In this document: piece after piece, positions 40,074 to 49,777 of the stretch
How positions within the stretch are numbered: position 1 is the first letter of the stretch
Layout: every line of letters starts with the position of its first letter
NCBI GenBank assembly: GCA_019217005.1
Contig: JAHBNG010000093.1
Location: forward strand, 1 to 59,329
From: Chloroflexi bacterium TSY
GTDB lineage: Bacteria; Chloroflexota; Anaerolineae; Caldilineales; Caldilineaceae
DNA: 59,329 nucleotides
Direction: 5' to 3'
Made by a program: the position numbers and the translations under genes
Notes under the pieces: model-generated
What the model was told of the DNA's origin: nothing
Databases searched by the model: none
Seen by the model: the letters and a program-made list of their open reading frames with translations, nothing else

Positions 40074-42914
40074 ATGACTGACCGCCGCCTAATCGAAGAA
40101 TCGTTCCCGCTGAAAGAAGTCTCGGAGCATGCCAAACATGAGAAGAATGTGCGCCACGGCCACATCAGCACTCTCCACATCTGGCCAGCGCGTCGTCCTC
40201 TGGCCGCTTGTCGAGCTGCCATCATTGCCGCACTCATGCCCGATCCGGGTGACGAAGCGGGTCGTCATGAATTGAATAAGAAGATCGCCAGCATCACCAA
40301 GTGGAAGACCGAGAATGGACCGGCGCTGGACTACTTTCGCCAAGAGATACGTAAGGCTTTTGACGGACGTGCGCCCAAGGTGCTGGACATGTTTGCGGGC
40401 GGCGGGGCTATCCCGCTCGAAGCAATGCGGCTAGGATGTGACGTGACCGCAATTGATTACAACCCGGTGGCCTGGTTCATCCTCAAATGCACGCTGGAAT
40501 TCCCCCAACGGCTGGCGGGAAAAACCTGGCCGTTGCCCGCAGACGACAGCAATGGAGATGTTCGTAGCAAACACTCTGAGGACGAAAGCCGCCAGATGCG
40601 TCTGCTGCCCGATTCTGACGAACCCCAAATGGGAGACCTAGCCGACCACGTGCGCTACTGGGGCAATTGGGTACTGGAACGAGCCCGTGAGGAATTGGCT
40701 CCATACTATCCAACTGTTGATAACCAGCCAACCGTCGCCTACCTGTGGACGCGCACCGTGCCTTGTCCCGATCCCAAGTGCGGTTGTCAAGTACCATTGC
40801 TCAAAACGCTCTGGCTCTGCAAAAAGGCCGAGAAAACCCTGCCGGATGCGCCAGAAAATCGGGCCAGATCCGATTTTTTACGAATCAAGCGCACTAAGAA
40901 TACGAGTAAGGTTGTAATCAATGGACGGCGTGCTTTGCGACTGGTTCCGAATGCAAAATCAAAGAAAATTGGTTTTGAGATCTGGGTGCCACACCAAGAT
41001 AAAGATGTACCTAGTGGTACAATGTCGGGAGCAACATGTACTTGTCCAATTTGCGGTGTCAATCTTTCTGCCGAACTGATCAAACAAAGTGCATTTGATA
41101 AAAATATGAAAGGTCAAATGACGGCTGTCATCGTAAATACTGGATATGGTAAGGAGTACAGACAGCCTGTCGCACAAGAACTCGATATTTTTCAAACCCA
41201 AATGTTTGCGGAGGCCACTAAATTTGCTAGAGATATAGCATCTGCTCCGCTTCCGGGAAAAGAGCGTCATCGGCAGGTAGGATCTCAATTACCGGATTAT
41301 GGCTTTAGCATTTGGGCTGATATTTTCACCTCTAGGCAGCTACTTGCTCATTCAACTATTTCAAGGTGGACTAACGATGTTCTCCCACATTTGGATCAAT
41401 TTGGATATGAGCAGGGGTGGTGTGAGGGTATTGTCGCATACCTAGCATTAGCATTAGATAAAAGCATACAGTATTCCACGTCTTTATGCACATGGACTAC
41501 ATCTAGAGAACAAATTCGAGACACCTACGCCGAATTTAATTTATCAATGACGTGGGATTACGTTGAATTAGCATTACTAAATGACGTTGGAGGTGGATAT
41601 AACGCTCATTTGGACTGGATAATTGATTACCTTGAGTACGCACTTGAATTGATTCCCAGTAATTCATCAATTCAAATCAGGTGCGAATCAGCCACCGATT
41701 TTGTAGAAGAACAGATAGATCTTATCTTGACCGATCCTCCTTACTACGACAGTTTTGCATATGCAGACTTGTCTGATCTATTTTTTACATGGTTACGCCG
41801 TTCATTGGGAAGCAGATATGAAAATGAATTTGGTAGCAGCCTGACAAAGAAAGAAAAGGAACTCGTCCAGCAAGTAAAAACAGGCGAAGCAGGAAGAGTT
41901 GGTAAGATACAATATGAAGATGGAATGGCACAGGCATTTATTCAGGCTCATTCAGCACTAACGTCAACAGGTTATTTGGTCATCGTCTTTGCGCATAAAG
42001 TACCTGATGCATGGGAAACACTTGTGGCAGCGATTATTCGAGCCGGTTTTACAGTCACTGCATCCTGGCCGATCGATACAGAACGAGAAACTCGAACTCG
42101 TGCGGTAAATAGTGCAGCTTTAGCTTCTTCAGTCTGGCTCGTTTGCCGCAAACGCCCCGAAAACGCCGGTATCGGACGCTACCGAGCCGTCCGTCGAGCG
42201 ATGGAGACACGAGTCACCGAACGGTTGCGCTACTTCTGGGATATTGGACTCAGCGGTCCAGACTTTGTGTGGGCGGCCATCGGTCCAGCCCTCGAATCTT
42301 ACTCATCATCTAATGAAGTCAAACGGCTGGATGGCTCGGCCTTCACGGTCAGCGATTTTCTGAAAGAGGTGCGACGCATGGTGGCCGACTTTGCGTTGGG
42401 CCAGATCCTCCAAGGCCAATCGACCGAAGGATTGGATGACTGGACCCGCTACTATCTGATGCATCGCGCCAACTTTGGGTTGGCTGCAGCACCAGTTGGT
42501 GAATGTATCTTACTCTCGCAAGGTTATGGCATTGACCTCAATGAATTGCGAGGGACGCGAGGCTTCATGACCAAAGCATCGGGCAGCGACATCCGCCTGA
42601 CGCGCTGGGACGAACGTACCCGCGACGATTTGGGTGATCCCCATCCCAGCGGCGGCTTGCCCTTCATCGACATGGTGCAGCGGCTCATGCACCTCTGGTC
42701 GGCTGGCCAACTTGATCAGCTCAATCAGTACGCAGCCGAACGGGGATTAAAGCAGAATGATCTCTTTTGGGCTGTCACTCAAGCGATTCTTGAAATGGCC
42801 GAAGCCAGCAGTCGTGAACGGACCCTACTCGAAGCCATTGTCGCCTGGGGACGCGGCCAAACCCCAGAAGCAACAGGTCCAGAACAATCGATTCTCATTG
42901 AAATGGGGCAGTGA
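40074..42914 (+). CDS. DUF1156 DNA methyltransferase
   Basis: This 946-aa methylase is probably an adenine N6-methyltransferase. The DUF1156 start, VSEHAKHEKNVRHGHISTLHIWPARRPLAACRA, is clear. The SAM motif is LDMFAGGGAIPLEAMRLG (about 104-121) and the catalytic motif is LTDPPYYDSFAYADLSDLF (about 551-569). Two Cys pairs (CPDPKCGC, then CTCPICG) suggest a zinc site near the target-recognition region. About 40860-42130 is visibly more AT-rich than both ends of the gene, so the central part looks exchanged by recombination. ATG 40074 is preferred over the upstream in-frame ATG, which overlaps the helicase gene. No frameshift is seen. Confidence 0.9.
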   Translation: MTDRRLIEESFPLKEVSEHAKHEKNVRHGHISTLHIWPARRPLAACRAAIIAALMPDPGDEAGRHELNKKIASITKWKTENGPALDYFRQEIRKAFDGRAPKVLDMFAGGGAIPLEAMRLGCDVTAIDYNPVAWFILKCTLEFPQRLAGKTWPLPADDSNGDVRSKHSEDESRQMRLLPDSDEPQMGDLADHVRYWGNWVLERAREELAPYYPTVDNQPTVAYLWTRTVPCPDPKCGCQVPLLKTLWLCKKAEKTLPDAPENRARSDFLRIKRTKNTSKVVINGRRALRLVPNAKSKKIGFEIWVPHQDKDVPSGTMSGATCTCPICGVNLSAELIKQSAFDKNMKGQMTAVIVNTGYGKEYRQPVAQELDIFQTQMFAEATKFARDIASAPLPGKERHRQVGSQLPDYGFSIWADIFTSRQLLAHSTISRWTNDVLPHLDQFGYEQGWCEGIVAYLALALDKSIQYSTSLCTWTTSREQIRDTYAEFNLSMTWDYVELALLNDVGGGYNAHLDWIIDYLEYALELIPSNSSIQIRCESATDFVEEQIDLILTDPPYYDSFAYADLSDLFFTWLRRSLGSRYENEFGSSLTKKEKELVQQVKTGEAGRVGKIQYEDGMAQAFIQAHSALTSTGYLVIVFAHKVPDAWETLVAAIIRAGFTVTASWPIDTERETRTRAVNSAALASSVWLVCRKRPENAGIGRYRAVRRAMETRVTERLRYFWDIGLSGPDFVWAAIGPALESYSSSNEVKRLDGSAFTVSDFLKEVRRMVADFALGQILQGQSTEGLDDWTRYYLMHRANFGLAAAPVGECILLSQGYGIDLNELRGTRGFMTKASGSDIRLTRWDERTRDDLGDPHPSGGLPFIDMVQRLMHLWSAGQLDQLNQYAAERGLKQNDLFWAVTQAILEMAEASSRERTLLEAIVAWGRGQTPEATGPEQSILIEMGQ

Positions 42915-42958
42915 GAAGATGTTGAAAAATATTGTTGTAACTGAGGATTATCGACGAT

Positions 42959-43608
42959 ATGAATATCCAACCCTGGCATAATCTCTGTACTCTACGCAAC
43001 GATGTACGCACTGGTGACTTGAAACTAGCCGAATTTGCTGCCGATCTCTACGATGCATTGCAGGGAACTGCCCCAGACATTTATTGCGATCCGGCCCTCT
43101 TCTTTGAACGAACCTACGCAACAATGAAGATGAAGCTCATGGCCAGGGACGTACTTCAGCGGCTGGCGGGGGAAGGTGGCAGTCCTGTTCTTCGTCTTCA
43201 AGTAGCCTATGGTGGGGGTAAAACTCATACCCTGATTACCATGATGCATCTAGCCCGCCAAGGGGCTGATTTCGCCGCTCAGAGTACAGTGAAGGAATTC
43301 CAAACCTTTGCTGGAATTTCACAATTGCCTCATGCTAGAGTTGCCGTTCTCCCAGGAGACAAGATAGACGTTCATGAAGGGCTGGAGGTCACTGCACCCA
43401 ATGGGCATGCCCGCCGAGTTAACGCTTTGTGGGGTGCCTTAGCCTATCAACTGGCTGGTGATTCGGGGTATGCAAGAGTGCGAGAGCATGACGAGCAGTT
43501 TACCGTACCTGCCGAGCCACTTCTCTCGGATCTGATGAGTGAACCGCAAAAGGATGGACTCAGTACCCTAGTTCTGGTTGATGAAGCTGTCTGGTACTAT
43601 CGCAGCCT
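42959..43608 (+). pseudogene. DUF499 ATPase, truncated by MITE
   Basis: The first 217 residues of a DUF499 AAA-type ATPase remain, with Walker A LQVAYGGGKTHTLITMMHLA (about 75-94) and Walker B STLVLVDEAVWYYRSLS (about 202-218). Members are normally around 1000 residues and work beside DUF1156 methylases and helicases. The frame runs into the MITE at 43609 and stops there. Nothing resembling the missing C-terminus lies beyond the MITE. The start ATG 42959 is 44 bp after the methylase stop. Confidence 0.87.
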
Positions 43609-43823
43609 CAGTAGATCCAAATTTCAGGTTTTGAGAGAGAATTCTGGCTAAACAGTTGACATAAATACAAATTTGCCGGTCGATATCTAGTTTTTGCGTT
43701 AGATTTGGGCGATTTTCAGATATGAAATAGGTTGTTTTCTGTAACCGAAATCTGAATAAATGACTCCAAAATCCCTGCAATCTCGACTGAAAATAGCCAA
43801 AAACGCCAAATTTGGATCTACTG
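43609..43823 (-). mobile_element. 215-bp MITE (family 2), copy 2
   Basis: It is the inverse of copy 1 (973-1187), nearly identical, with perfect 16-bp inverted repeats. No target duplication is present: the flanks are GCAGCCT and AGTCTCC. The left flank ends in a truncated DUF499 gene and the right flank in a truncated alcohol dehydrogenase gene. Confidence 0.88.
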
Positions 43824-44685
43824 AGTCTCCTCAATCATATCCTTCAGTTGGAGCAATTCTTCCTCTTTTTCGCCAGCGAAAGCAAAAGTCGCTCTCTTAT
43901 CCGTAAACCAGTTCGTCAGCACAGATCGCAGCATATCGGATACTCTGGGATTCGCCATCAGATATCGCCCCTTGGGGCTTAATGCCTGAATACATTTGGT
44001 GTAAGAGCTTTAGGCAACCATATCTAGAATCATGTCATAGGTTTTGCCACTTTCGGAAAAATCTTCCTTGGTGTAGTCGACGAAATAGTCGGCCCCAATT
44101 TGGCGAAGCATGTCTTCCTTGATGGCGCTATCAGCTGCTGTAACTTCTGCACCCATTGCTTTGGCAATTTGAACCCCAAATGTGCCGATGCTTCCCCCTG
44201 CGCCATTTACCAAAACCTTCTCCCCGCTTTTGATCTTCTCTTCTGTCAATAAGTGCAGTGCATTAAGTCCCCCCAAAGGCATTGCTGCTGCTTCTGCAAA
44301 GCTCATGTTCGTTGGCGTTGGTACAATAGTGTTGCTCTCCGGCAGGCACATGTACTCCGCGTATGCACCTAACCTGAGCCCCAGTCCCGAAAACCTGATC
44401 GCCTGCCGCAAACTTTGAAACCTCTTTGCCGACAGCTTCAACTTCCCCTGCAAAATACCCACCCAGCACCTGTCGCTTAGGCTTTCTGATACCCATTGCA
44501 ATGCGCAAGGGTAGCGAAAACCACTTCACAGGGAAATTGAAGCTGCGCAATTCGCAGTCAGACTTCGTTGCTTTTGTGGCAAGAACCTTTATCAGGAGTT
44601 CATCGTCAGAAGGAGAAGGTATTTCTATCTCTTTGAGTTGAAGAACCTCTGGTGGTCCGTAAGTTTCGTATACGATTGCTCTCAT
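43824..44685 (-). pseudogene. Zinc-type alcohol/quinone dehydrogenase, decayed
   Basis: The N-terminal part begins at 44685 with MRAIVYETYGPPEVLQLKEI and reaches FAAGDQVFGTG, after which a frameshift (about 44395) moves the reading to LGAYAEYMCLPESNTIVP and the Rossmann motif VNGAGGSIGTFGVQIAKAMGA. An in-frame TAA follows ILDMVA (44011), after which ALSPKGRYLMANP and FAFAGEKEEELLQLKDMIEE remain until the MITE. The last 20-30 residues are missing. It is a medium-chain NAD(P)-dependent dehydrogenase/reductase relic. Confidence 0.87.
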
Positions 44686-44767
44686 GAGCTCTTAAGTGTC
44701 ACTTTTGTGGATTCCGTTCTATCTGTTCCGATTGTTTCACCATCATGCCGAAGCTTGCCCCTTCGAC

Positions 44768-46807
44768 TTATTTGCACTGGAAGAACCCCTGGTTTATTTG
44801 ATAAGTCAAATTATATGGGTTCTGTCGTCTACCTACCGTGTTGCTTGCATTGAAGTCATACTTCCACCACTCAGAACAGAACCCGCCACTTTGACCGGCT
44901 GGACAGCTGCATTGTCCACTGTGGCAGTGATTATTGTGGTGACAGTAAGCGCCCGCACGTCCAGTTCCGTTGCGAGGTGCACAACGTCCTCCACTGCCAG
45001 TCCACCAGTCTAACTGTCGAATCGCCCCAGTGTCTGGGCAGTAGCCGGACTCACAGTTTTCATGTCGCGTACAGTCATGGCCATTGGCACGCTTTGCCAA
45101 ACAAGTTCCCGTATTCCCGCTGCTCCAATCTGTACAGAATGAATCACGGCCTCGCGTAAAATTATTGCAGCTGCATCGCCTGCTACTACAATGATTGTCA
45201 TGGTGGCAATAATCTTGAAACGCACCTGTGAAGTCTTTGGGCGCGCATCGATAGCTATTCGGGCAATGATCTGATCGACACTCCTGATTGGAAGAACAGG
45301 TGACACCGAATTCTTTCAATGGGATGCAGGCATTACTGCCTGGGCGTCCTCCTGGGCCACCGAAGAAGATAAATGGTCTTCCAGACTGGGTTCCAGCGGG
45401 TTCAGGGCGATGTCGATAATAATCGACAGTAAAACACTGGCTTGCCGTAGCAGCAGGGGTTAGAGATACTGGTTCCTTGCTCGAGTCAAAGAACCCAGGA
45501 TCGGGCAAATAATAAATGTGGCTCTGAAAGGCGGCTTGCTGTCCACCCTTATTGGCAAACTCACCACTCCCCATCTCTGGCCAGCCCCCATTGCTGAGTT
45601 GGTACACTTCACCACCAAAGCCAAGCCCAACCGCAGATTCAGTGATAGAACCCTTATCGAACGCAGAAGCAGGATAAAATCCCACAGGCTCATAGTTGCC
45701 TCCGCCCCGTAGGTATAGCCACCATCTACCACCAATCAAATGCCACCTCATACCAATCATCTTCTGTGTGCCCCCCTTAACGCTATGTGTGGGAAAGCGT
45801 TCACCCAATACCCACTTGTGATTGTGTTGGACGAACTGAAGTGACTCGTGGTTGTAACCTTTGTGATAGCCAGCAAGGTAGGAATTGGCGGTCATAAATA
45901 TGAACAGGACTGGTTGATCGTGACCGTATTTTTGTTCGTATACATGCCATCCGCCTTCGACTGTTTGGGTTATCGTTTTCGGTTGGTTTACTCCTAGATA
46001 CCACTGCTGTGACAATGAGAATGCGCGTCGGTCGGGTACTTTGGGTTTCCAGAGGTTAAGCGTGGAACTGCCGCCGAAATTCGTAACATCTTGCCACCCT
46101 AGGGCATACTTACGTTTATGAGCGTCGTTGTGCTGAGGATCCAGTAATTCCTCCCTCCACACTTGTATTGGAAGCTGATCGTTACCATCACTCGATTTGC
46201 TGAAGTAACGATCCAGATTGACAAAACGTACCATTTCCTCTAGCGTGAGTCGCCTGAGAGGAATTGTTCCCCACTCACAGAATATCTCGTTACCAAAGTC
46301 ATCTAATTGTCCTGGCGTGAGTTGCGGAGTTACGTATTGCACTCCGTCAGCAATTTCTTCCGCACTAACATCACCTTCAACATCTACAGTCTCTGGCTCA
46401 GCAAAGTCAATGTCTTCAAGCGATATCTTATGTAAGAGAACGCTGGGCTGAGTCTCAATCGTAATGCAATCAACGTGTTGATCGTAGTAGATGAAAGAGT
46501 GTGTGTTGTCTACACCTTCATACATTACTAGGATATGTCTTTTCATCTCTTCAAAAGCTTCTTCACTCTCAACATGTACATCTTCAAGATCGACATACTC
46601 ACCGTACTCAGCTGCCGCCACGTATTCTAGATGCTCCGCCAACAACACAAAGTGAGCGATTTCAAAGTCATCTGCAACTGAAGGTGACAATTCTTCGCCC
46701 TCAGGGCGAACGGGCTCCTCGATCAAGATCAGTTGCTGACATGCTGTCAACCCCAATACAGCGACGATCATTGTAATCAAAAGCTGCAAGCCGATTTGCC
46801 TAGACAT
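44768..46807 (-). CDS. Neprosin-domain lipoprotein with Cys-rich tail
   Basis: This 679-aa protein has a lipoprotein signal ending in LGLTAC (Cys 23), so it should be anchored at the cell surface. Residues about 235-460 match the neprosin (DUF239) glutamic peptidase domain, with WHVYEQKYG preceded by VEGG (about 281-284) and GFGGEVYQLSNGGW, then MGSGEFANKGG (about 394-415). The family uses two Glu residues, and both candidate positions are present. From about 490 there are three Cys-rich Dickkopf-like modules (C-x4-5-C and CHH-x-NHC patterns) ending near residue 640. Neprosins cut after proline. The substrate here is unknown. The gene is intact and alone between an ADH relic and ISAs1 copies. 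Confidence 0.8.
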   Translation of the reverse strand: MSRQIGLQLLITMIVAVLGLTACQQLILIEEPVRPEGEELSPSVADDFEIAHFVLLAEHLEYVAAAEYGEYVDLEDVHVESEEAFEEMKRHILVMYEGVDNTHSFIYYDQHVDCITIETQPSVLLHKISLEDIDFAEPETVDVEGDVSAEEIADGVQYVTPQLTPGQLDDFGNEIFCEWGTIPLRRLTLEEMVRFVNLDRYFSKSSDGNDQLPIQVWREELLDPQHNDAHKRKYALGWQDVTNFGGSSTLNLWKPKVPDRRAFSLSQQWYLGVNQPKTITQTVEGGWHVYEQKYGHDQPVLFIFMTANSYLAGYHKGYNHESLQFVQHNHKWVLGERFPTHSVKGGTQKMIGMRWHLIGGRWWLYLRGGGNYEPVGFYPASAFDKGSITESAVGLGFGGEVYQLSNGGWPEMGSGEFANKGGQQAAFQSHIYYLPDPGFFDSSKEPVSLTPAATASQCFTVDYYRHRPEPAGTQSGRPFIFFGGPGGRPGSNACIPLKEFGVTCSSNQECRSDHCPNSYRCAPKDFTGAFQDYCHHDNHCSSRRCSCNNFTRGRDSFCTDWSSGNTGTCLAKRANGHDCTRHENCESGYCPDTGAIRQLDWWTGSGGRCAPRNGTGRAGAYCHHNNHCHSGQCSCPAGQSGGFCSEWWKYDFNASNTVGRRQNPYNLTYQINQGFFQCK

Positions 46808-47160
46808 CCGTGCCCTCCTCTCTGATTAACAGAATGGTTCTGCAATGAAATCAATCGTCAATGACAATTGCATTGACTTCGAAGGTAGTGATCAAACCGT
46901 GACTGATGACGCAATTAGAGCATGGTAACAGGAATCGTAATGTATCAGTAGCCCTTAGAATCTGTTGACTGGCAAAAGCAGCCCTAACAATATGAATGAC
47001 ATGCACGCGGAGACCCCGTCGCCTATCACAAGACCAAAGCAAAATAGGCGGCCCGCGGTGCGAAACGCCTAAATGCCACTTAAATTGCCTGCTGATACTG
47101 CATTACGCATCTACAAGTATACAAGCCACTAGCACGGCTGTCAACCAAATTTGCACCCGT
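46808..47160. other. Intergenic region upstream of the neprosin gene
   Basis: I see no gene. It presumably contains the neprosin gene promoter on the minus strand, but no clear boxes were found. Confidence 0.4.
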
Positions 47161-48427
47161 GGGTAGGGCAATCGCGAGTTTATTCGAATAAGGGATGGAG
47201 GACATCCGTGAGGTAGTCATTATCCCATCCAGCGCGGAGGCGGCGATTCTTGATACCCAACTTTGAGGCGTTATTTTGGCGCAGCAAATTGAGAGCGATG
47301 TGTCGCAGGACGGCGAAGTTCTGTGGGCCATTGCCCTTGCGGATGCGAGAGTCGTCCTCCCGGAAAGCGATGTCCAAGACCCAGTGCAAAGAGTTTTCGA
47401 TGCCCCAGTGCTGTCTGGTCTGTTGCAAGATATGTCGTGCTGAGTCGTGATAGCTGGCAATGAAGTAGCGGTCTTCAATCGAGTGCTTGTCGTCGAGATA
47501 GCGTTCCGACTGCACTTTGACGAGGGTTGTTAGCTGCTGCCAGTTGTCTGCGCCTCTGAGACAACCAGAAAGAGTCGGGTAATCAATCGTCCAGCAGCGT
47601 CGAATCTCGACTCGCCCATGATTCTTGTCGACAGTGATGGCATGGTCATGGGCAAAGGCCGTAAAATTACTGTCGGCTAAATCATCAAAGAGTAGTTGCA
47701 CATCATCGTGCAGGTTGCTCTGATTGCCTTTGAGCGAAAGAAGGTAATCACCTTGGCCTTCAACAATCAACTCAGCAATCGCCGTTTGACAGCCCATGGC
47801 GTCGATGGTCACGATGCAACCGCACAAGTCGAGCGCAGCAAGGAGTTGGGGAATGGCCGTGATTTCATTCGACTTCTCGTCCACTTTCTGCTGACCAAGT
47901 ACCAGACGATTGGCTGTTGCTCATGCACTGACCATGTGGATGGCTGCTTTGCCATCTTCTCTGGCATAGGAACGACGCAGCATCTTGCCATCAAGTGCTA
48001 TCACTTCTTTTGGGAATACCTTGCGCACACCGGACATCCACTGCACAAAGCAGTGCTGAAACTGCTCCGCATCCCGCGCTTCGAAGACGCGCCAGAAGGT
48101 GTCATGTGATGGGATTCCGTTGGGCAACTCCAAAAACGTCCCCAACCACTTCGCTTTTGCTCGGCCAAAGTCGGCGATTGCTTCATAATCATCTGCTCCA
48201 CACGTCACCGCACAGATGCAGATGACCAGAATGTCGATGAACTTGTGGTATCGTAACGTCCCTACCCTTGGCTCTGACAACTCTGCAAAATGTTGAACGA
48301 TTGTCGTTTCTTCCGATGCTTTTTTCGCTTTGATAACGACCATTTTGGGCCCCCTGATGCTTTTTCCATCAGTTTAGACCCTACTCATGGCAACTCGCCA
48401 CTTTCAAAACTCGCGATTGCCCTACCC
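47161..48427 (-). mobile_element. ISAs1-family element 1
   Basis: The terminal inverted repeats start GGGTAGGGCAATCGCGAGTT and the element is 1267 bp. The right end adjoins the second ISAs1 element after an 8-bp gap. A target duplication is not visible. Confidence 0.87.
47180..48343 (-). pseudogene. ISAs1 transposase with one TGA nonsense codon
   Basis: A full-length frame (48343-47180) holds the H-repeat type transposase: VGTLRYHKFIDILVICI, PSHDTFWRVFEA, EVIALDGKMLRRS, TIDAMGCQTAIAEL and RQHWGIENSLHWVLDIAFRED. The only break is TGA after HMVSA (about 47923), where the third ISAs1 copy in this window has Trp. It is therefore a Trp-to-stop change and the rest of the frame is open. Confidence 0.88.
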
Positions 48428-48435
48428 TTTGCTAT

Positions 48436-49679
48436 AGGGCTGTGTCAAGATGCGAGAGCTCCCAGGATGCGCAACGAATTATGCAGATTGTATCGAAAGA
48501 AGCGAAAGGCATCGGGGATGAAGTGCCAGCCCTCAAAGCGTAAGAGGGCAAGAATAGCGTTGCGCAAAGCGGCAAAGGCATGAGGTGCGTTGTCAGTGCG
48601 AATAGTCGAGGCATCTTCATTCATGGAGACATCGCGCACGTAATGGAGCTTGTTTTCAATCGTCCAGTGAGTGCGCCAGAAGCGTTCGAGCTGTTGTGGG
48701 AGAGCAAAGTGGCGGTCAAGGCTGGTGACACCAAAGCGCACATGGGAATGGACTTCGCCAGTTTTTGTGTCAACCCACCGTCTGGTGCGCCGGATGACTT
48801 GCGCAACGCCGGGCCAGTCAAGGTAGTCATTCAGAGCCGTACTCGATTCAAGGATACGCGTTTCAAGACGACCGTGCCCCTTGTTGGTCGAGCGATAGAA
48901 GAGATGTTCATCGTCAGCGGCGGGCAGCGGTGGATGGTCGAAAAGGTAAGAAATTGCTTCGAAAAGTGTCGGTTGGTTCTCTTTGACCGCCATCAGGTAG
49001 TGTCCCTTCTGGTCAAGAATCTGTTGCGCAATCGTGCGTTGTGTCAGCAGCGCATCCATCGTCGTCACCGTGCCAGAAAGGTCAAGCTGCGCAAGCAAAT
49101 CAGGCACAACCGTGATCTCGTTGGTCTTCTTATCAACCTCGGCTTGTGCCAGAGCCGTGCCGCTGCCATGGCGTACTACACTCACCAGTGTCAGCGGCGC
49201 ACCTTGTTTGCCAGCTCCATGCACCTCTTTGCCATCAACCGATTGGCCTCGTAGCCACTCACCAGCAGGTGTCTCGACTGCGCCAATGGTCGCATCAAGT
49301 GCATCAACCTGTCTCGTATACCTTGCCACACATGCCTCCAGCGTGCTCAATCGTACAGAACGGAGCACCCGATACAGCGTTGACGCTCTGGGCACTTTGC
49401 TACGTTTCGGTTTCAGATGGGCTATCAGTTCGGCTCGGTTGTAGTAGCCACACTGCGCAATCCCGCGCACACCCTTGTGTCCGCTCAGTATCCCTACGCA
49501 GAATATCGCTAGCAGATACAACCAGTCGAAATGGCAGCCTTTCTTAGAGCGTGGGTCTTCCACTTCATCCAAGCATTCGTACAGTGTGGTATAGTTAATC
49601 TCGTTCATCGGTTTGAATCCCCCTTCGTTTCGCAACTTTTGGTGATTTTAACCGATGAACCTCATCTTGACACAGCCCT
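48436..49679 (-). mobile_element. ISAs1-family element 2 (intact)
   Basis: AGGGCTGTGTCAAGATG and its complement bound the 1244-bp element. Flanking sequences ACCCTTTGCTAT and ACCTTTTGCTAA are similar with two differences, which suggests an old, decayed 11-12 bp target duplication. Confidence 0.87.
48445..49608 (-). CDS. ISAs1-family transposase
   Basis: This 387-aa transposase is the only intact one in the window. It has the ISAs1/H-repeat signatures VEDPRSKKGCHFDWLYLLAIF, VDGKEVHGAG, TTMDALLTQRTIAQQI, THWTIENKLHYVRDVSMNED and APHAFAALRNAILALL. The D-D-E triad (VDGK, MDAL, IEN) is complete. AAGGGGG lies about 9 bp before the ATG at 49608, so this start is preferred over the TTG at 49635. It differs in sequence from the other two ISAs1 copies here. 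Confidence 0.92.
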   Translation of the reverse strand: MNEINYTTLYECLDEVEDPRSKKGCHFDWLYLLAIFCVGILSGHKGVRGIAQCGYYNRAELIAHLKPKRSKVPRASTLYRVLRSVRLSTLEACVARYTRQVDALDATIGAVETPAGEWLRGQSVDGKEVHGAGKQGAPLTLVSVVRHGSGTALAQAEVDKKTNEITVVPDLLAQLDLSGTVTTMDALLTQRTIAQQILDQKGHYLMAVKENQPTLFEAISYLFDHPPLPAADDEHLFYRSTNKGHGRLETRILESSTALNDYLDWPGVAQVIRRTRRWVDTKTGEVHSHVRFGVTSLDRHFALPQQLERFWRTHWTIENKLHYVRDVSMNEDASTIRTDNAPHAFAALRNAILALLRFEGWHFIPDAFRFFRYNLHNSLRILGALAS

Positions 49680-49777
49680 ACCTTTTGCTAAAATATGCAT
49701 TGGTTGAGAGCGATTCGCATGCTATAAATTGGTGTAGTATAGTGCCGGGTAACCAGTGTAGCGAGGTGAACTGCGCG

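Noticed and set aside
48580..49254. 224-aa plus-strand frame
   Set aside because: It is the antisense shadow of the intact ISAs1 transposase.
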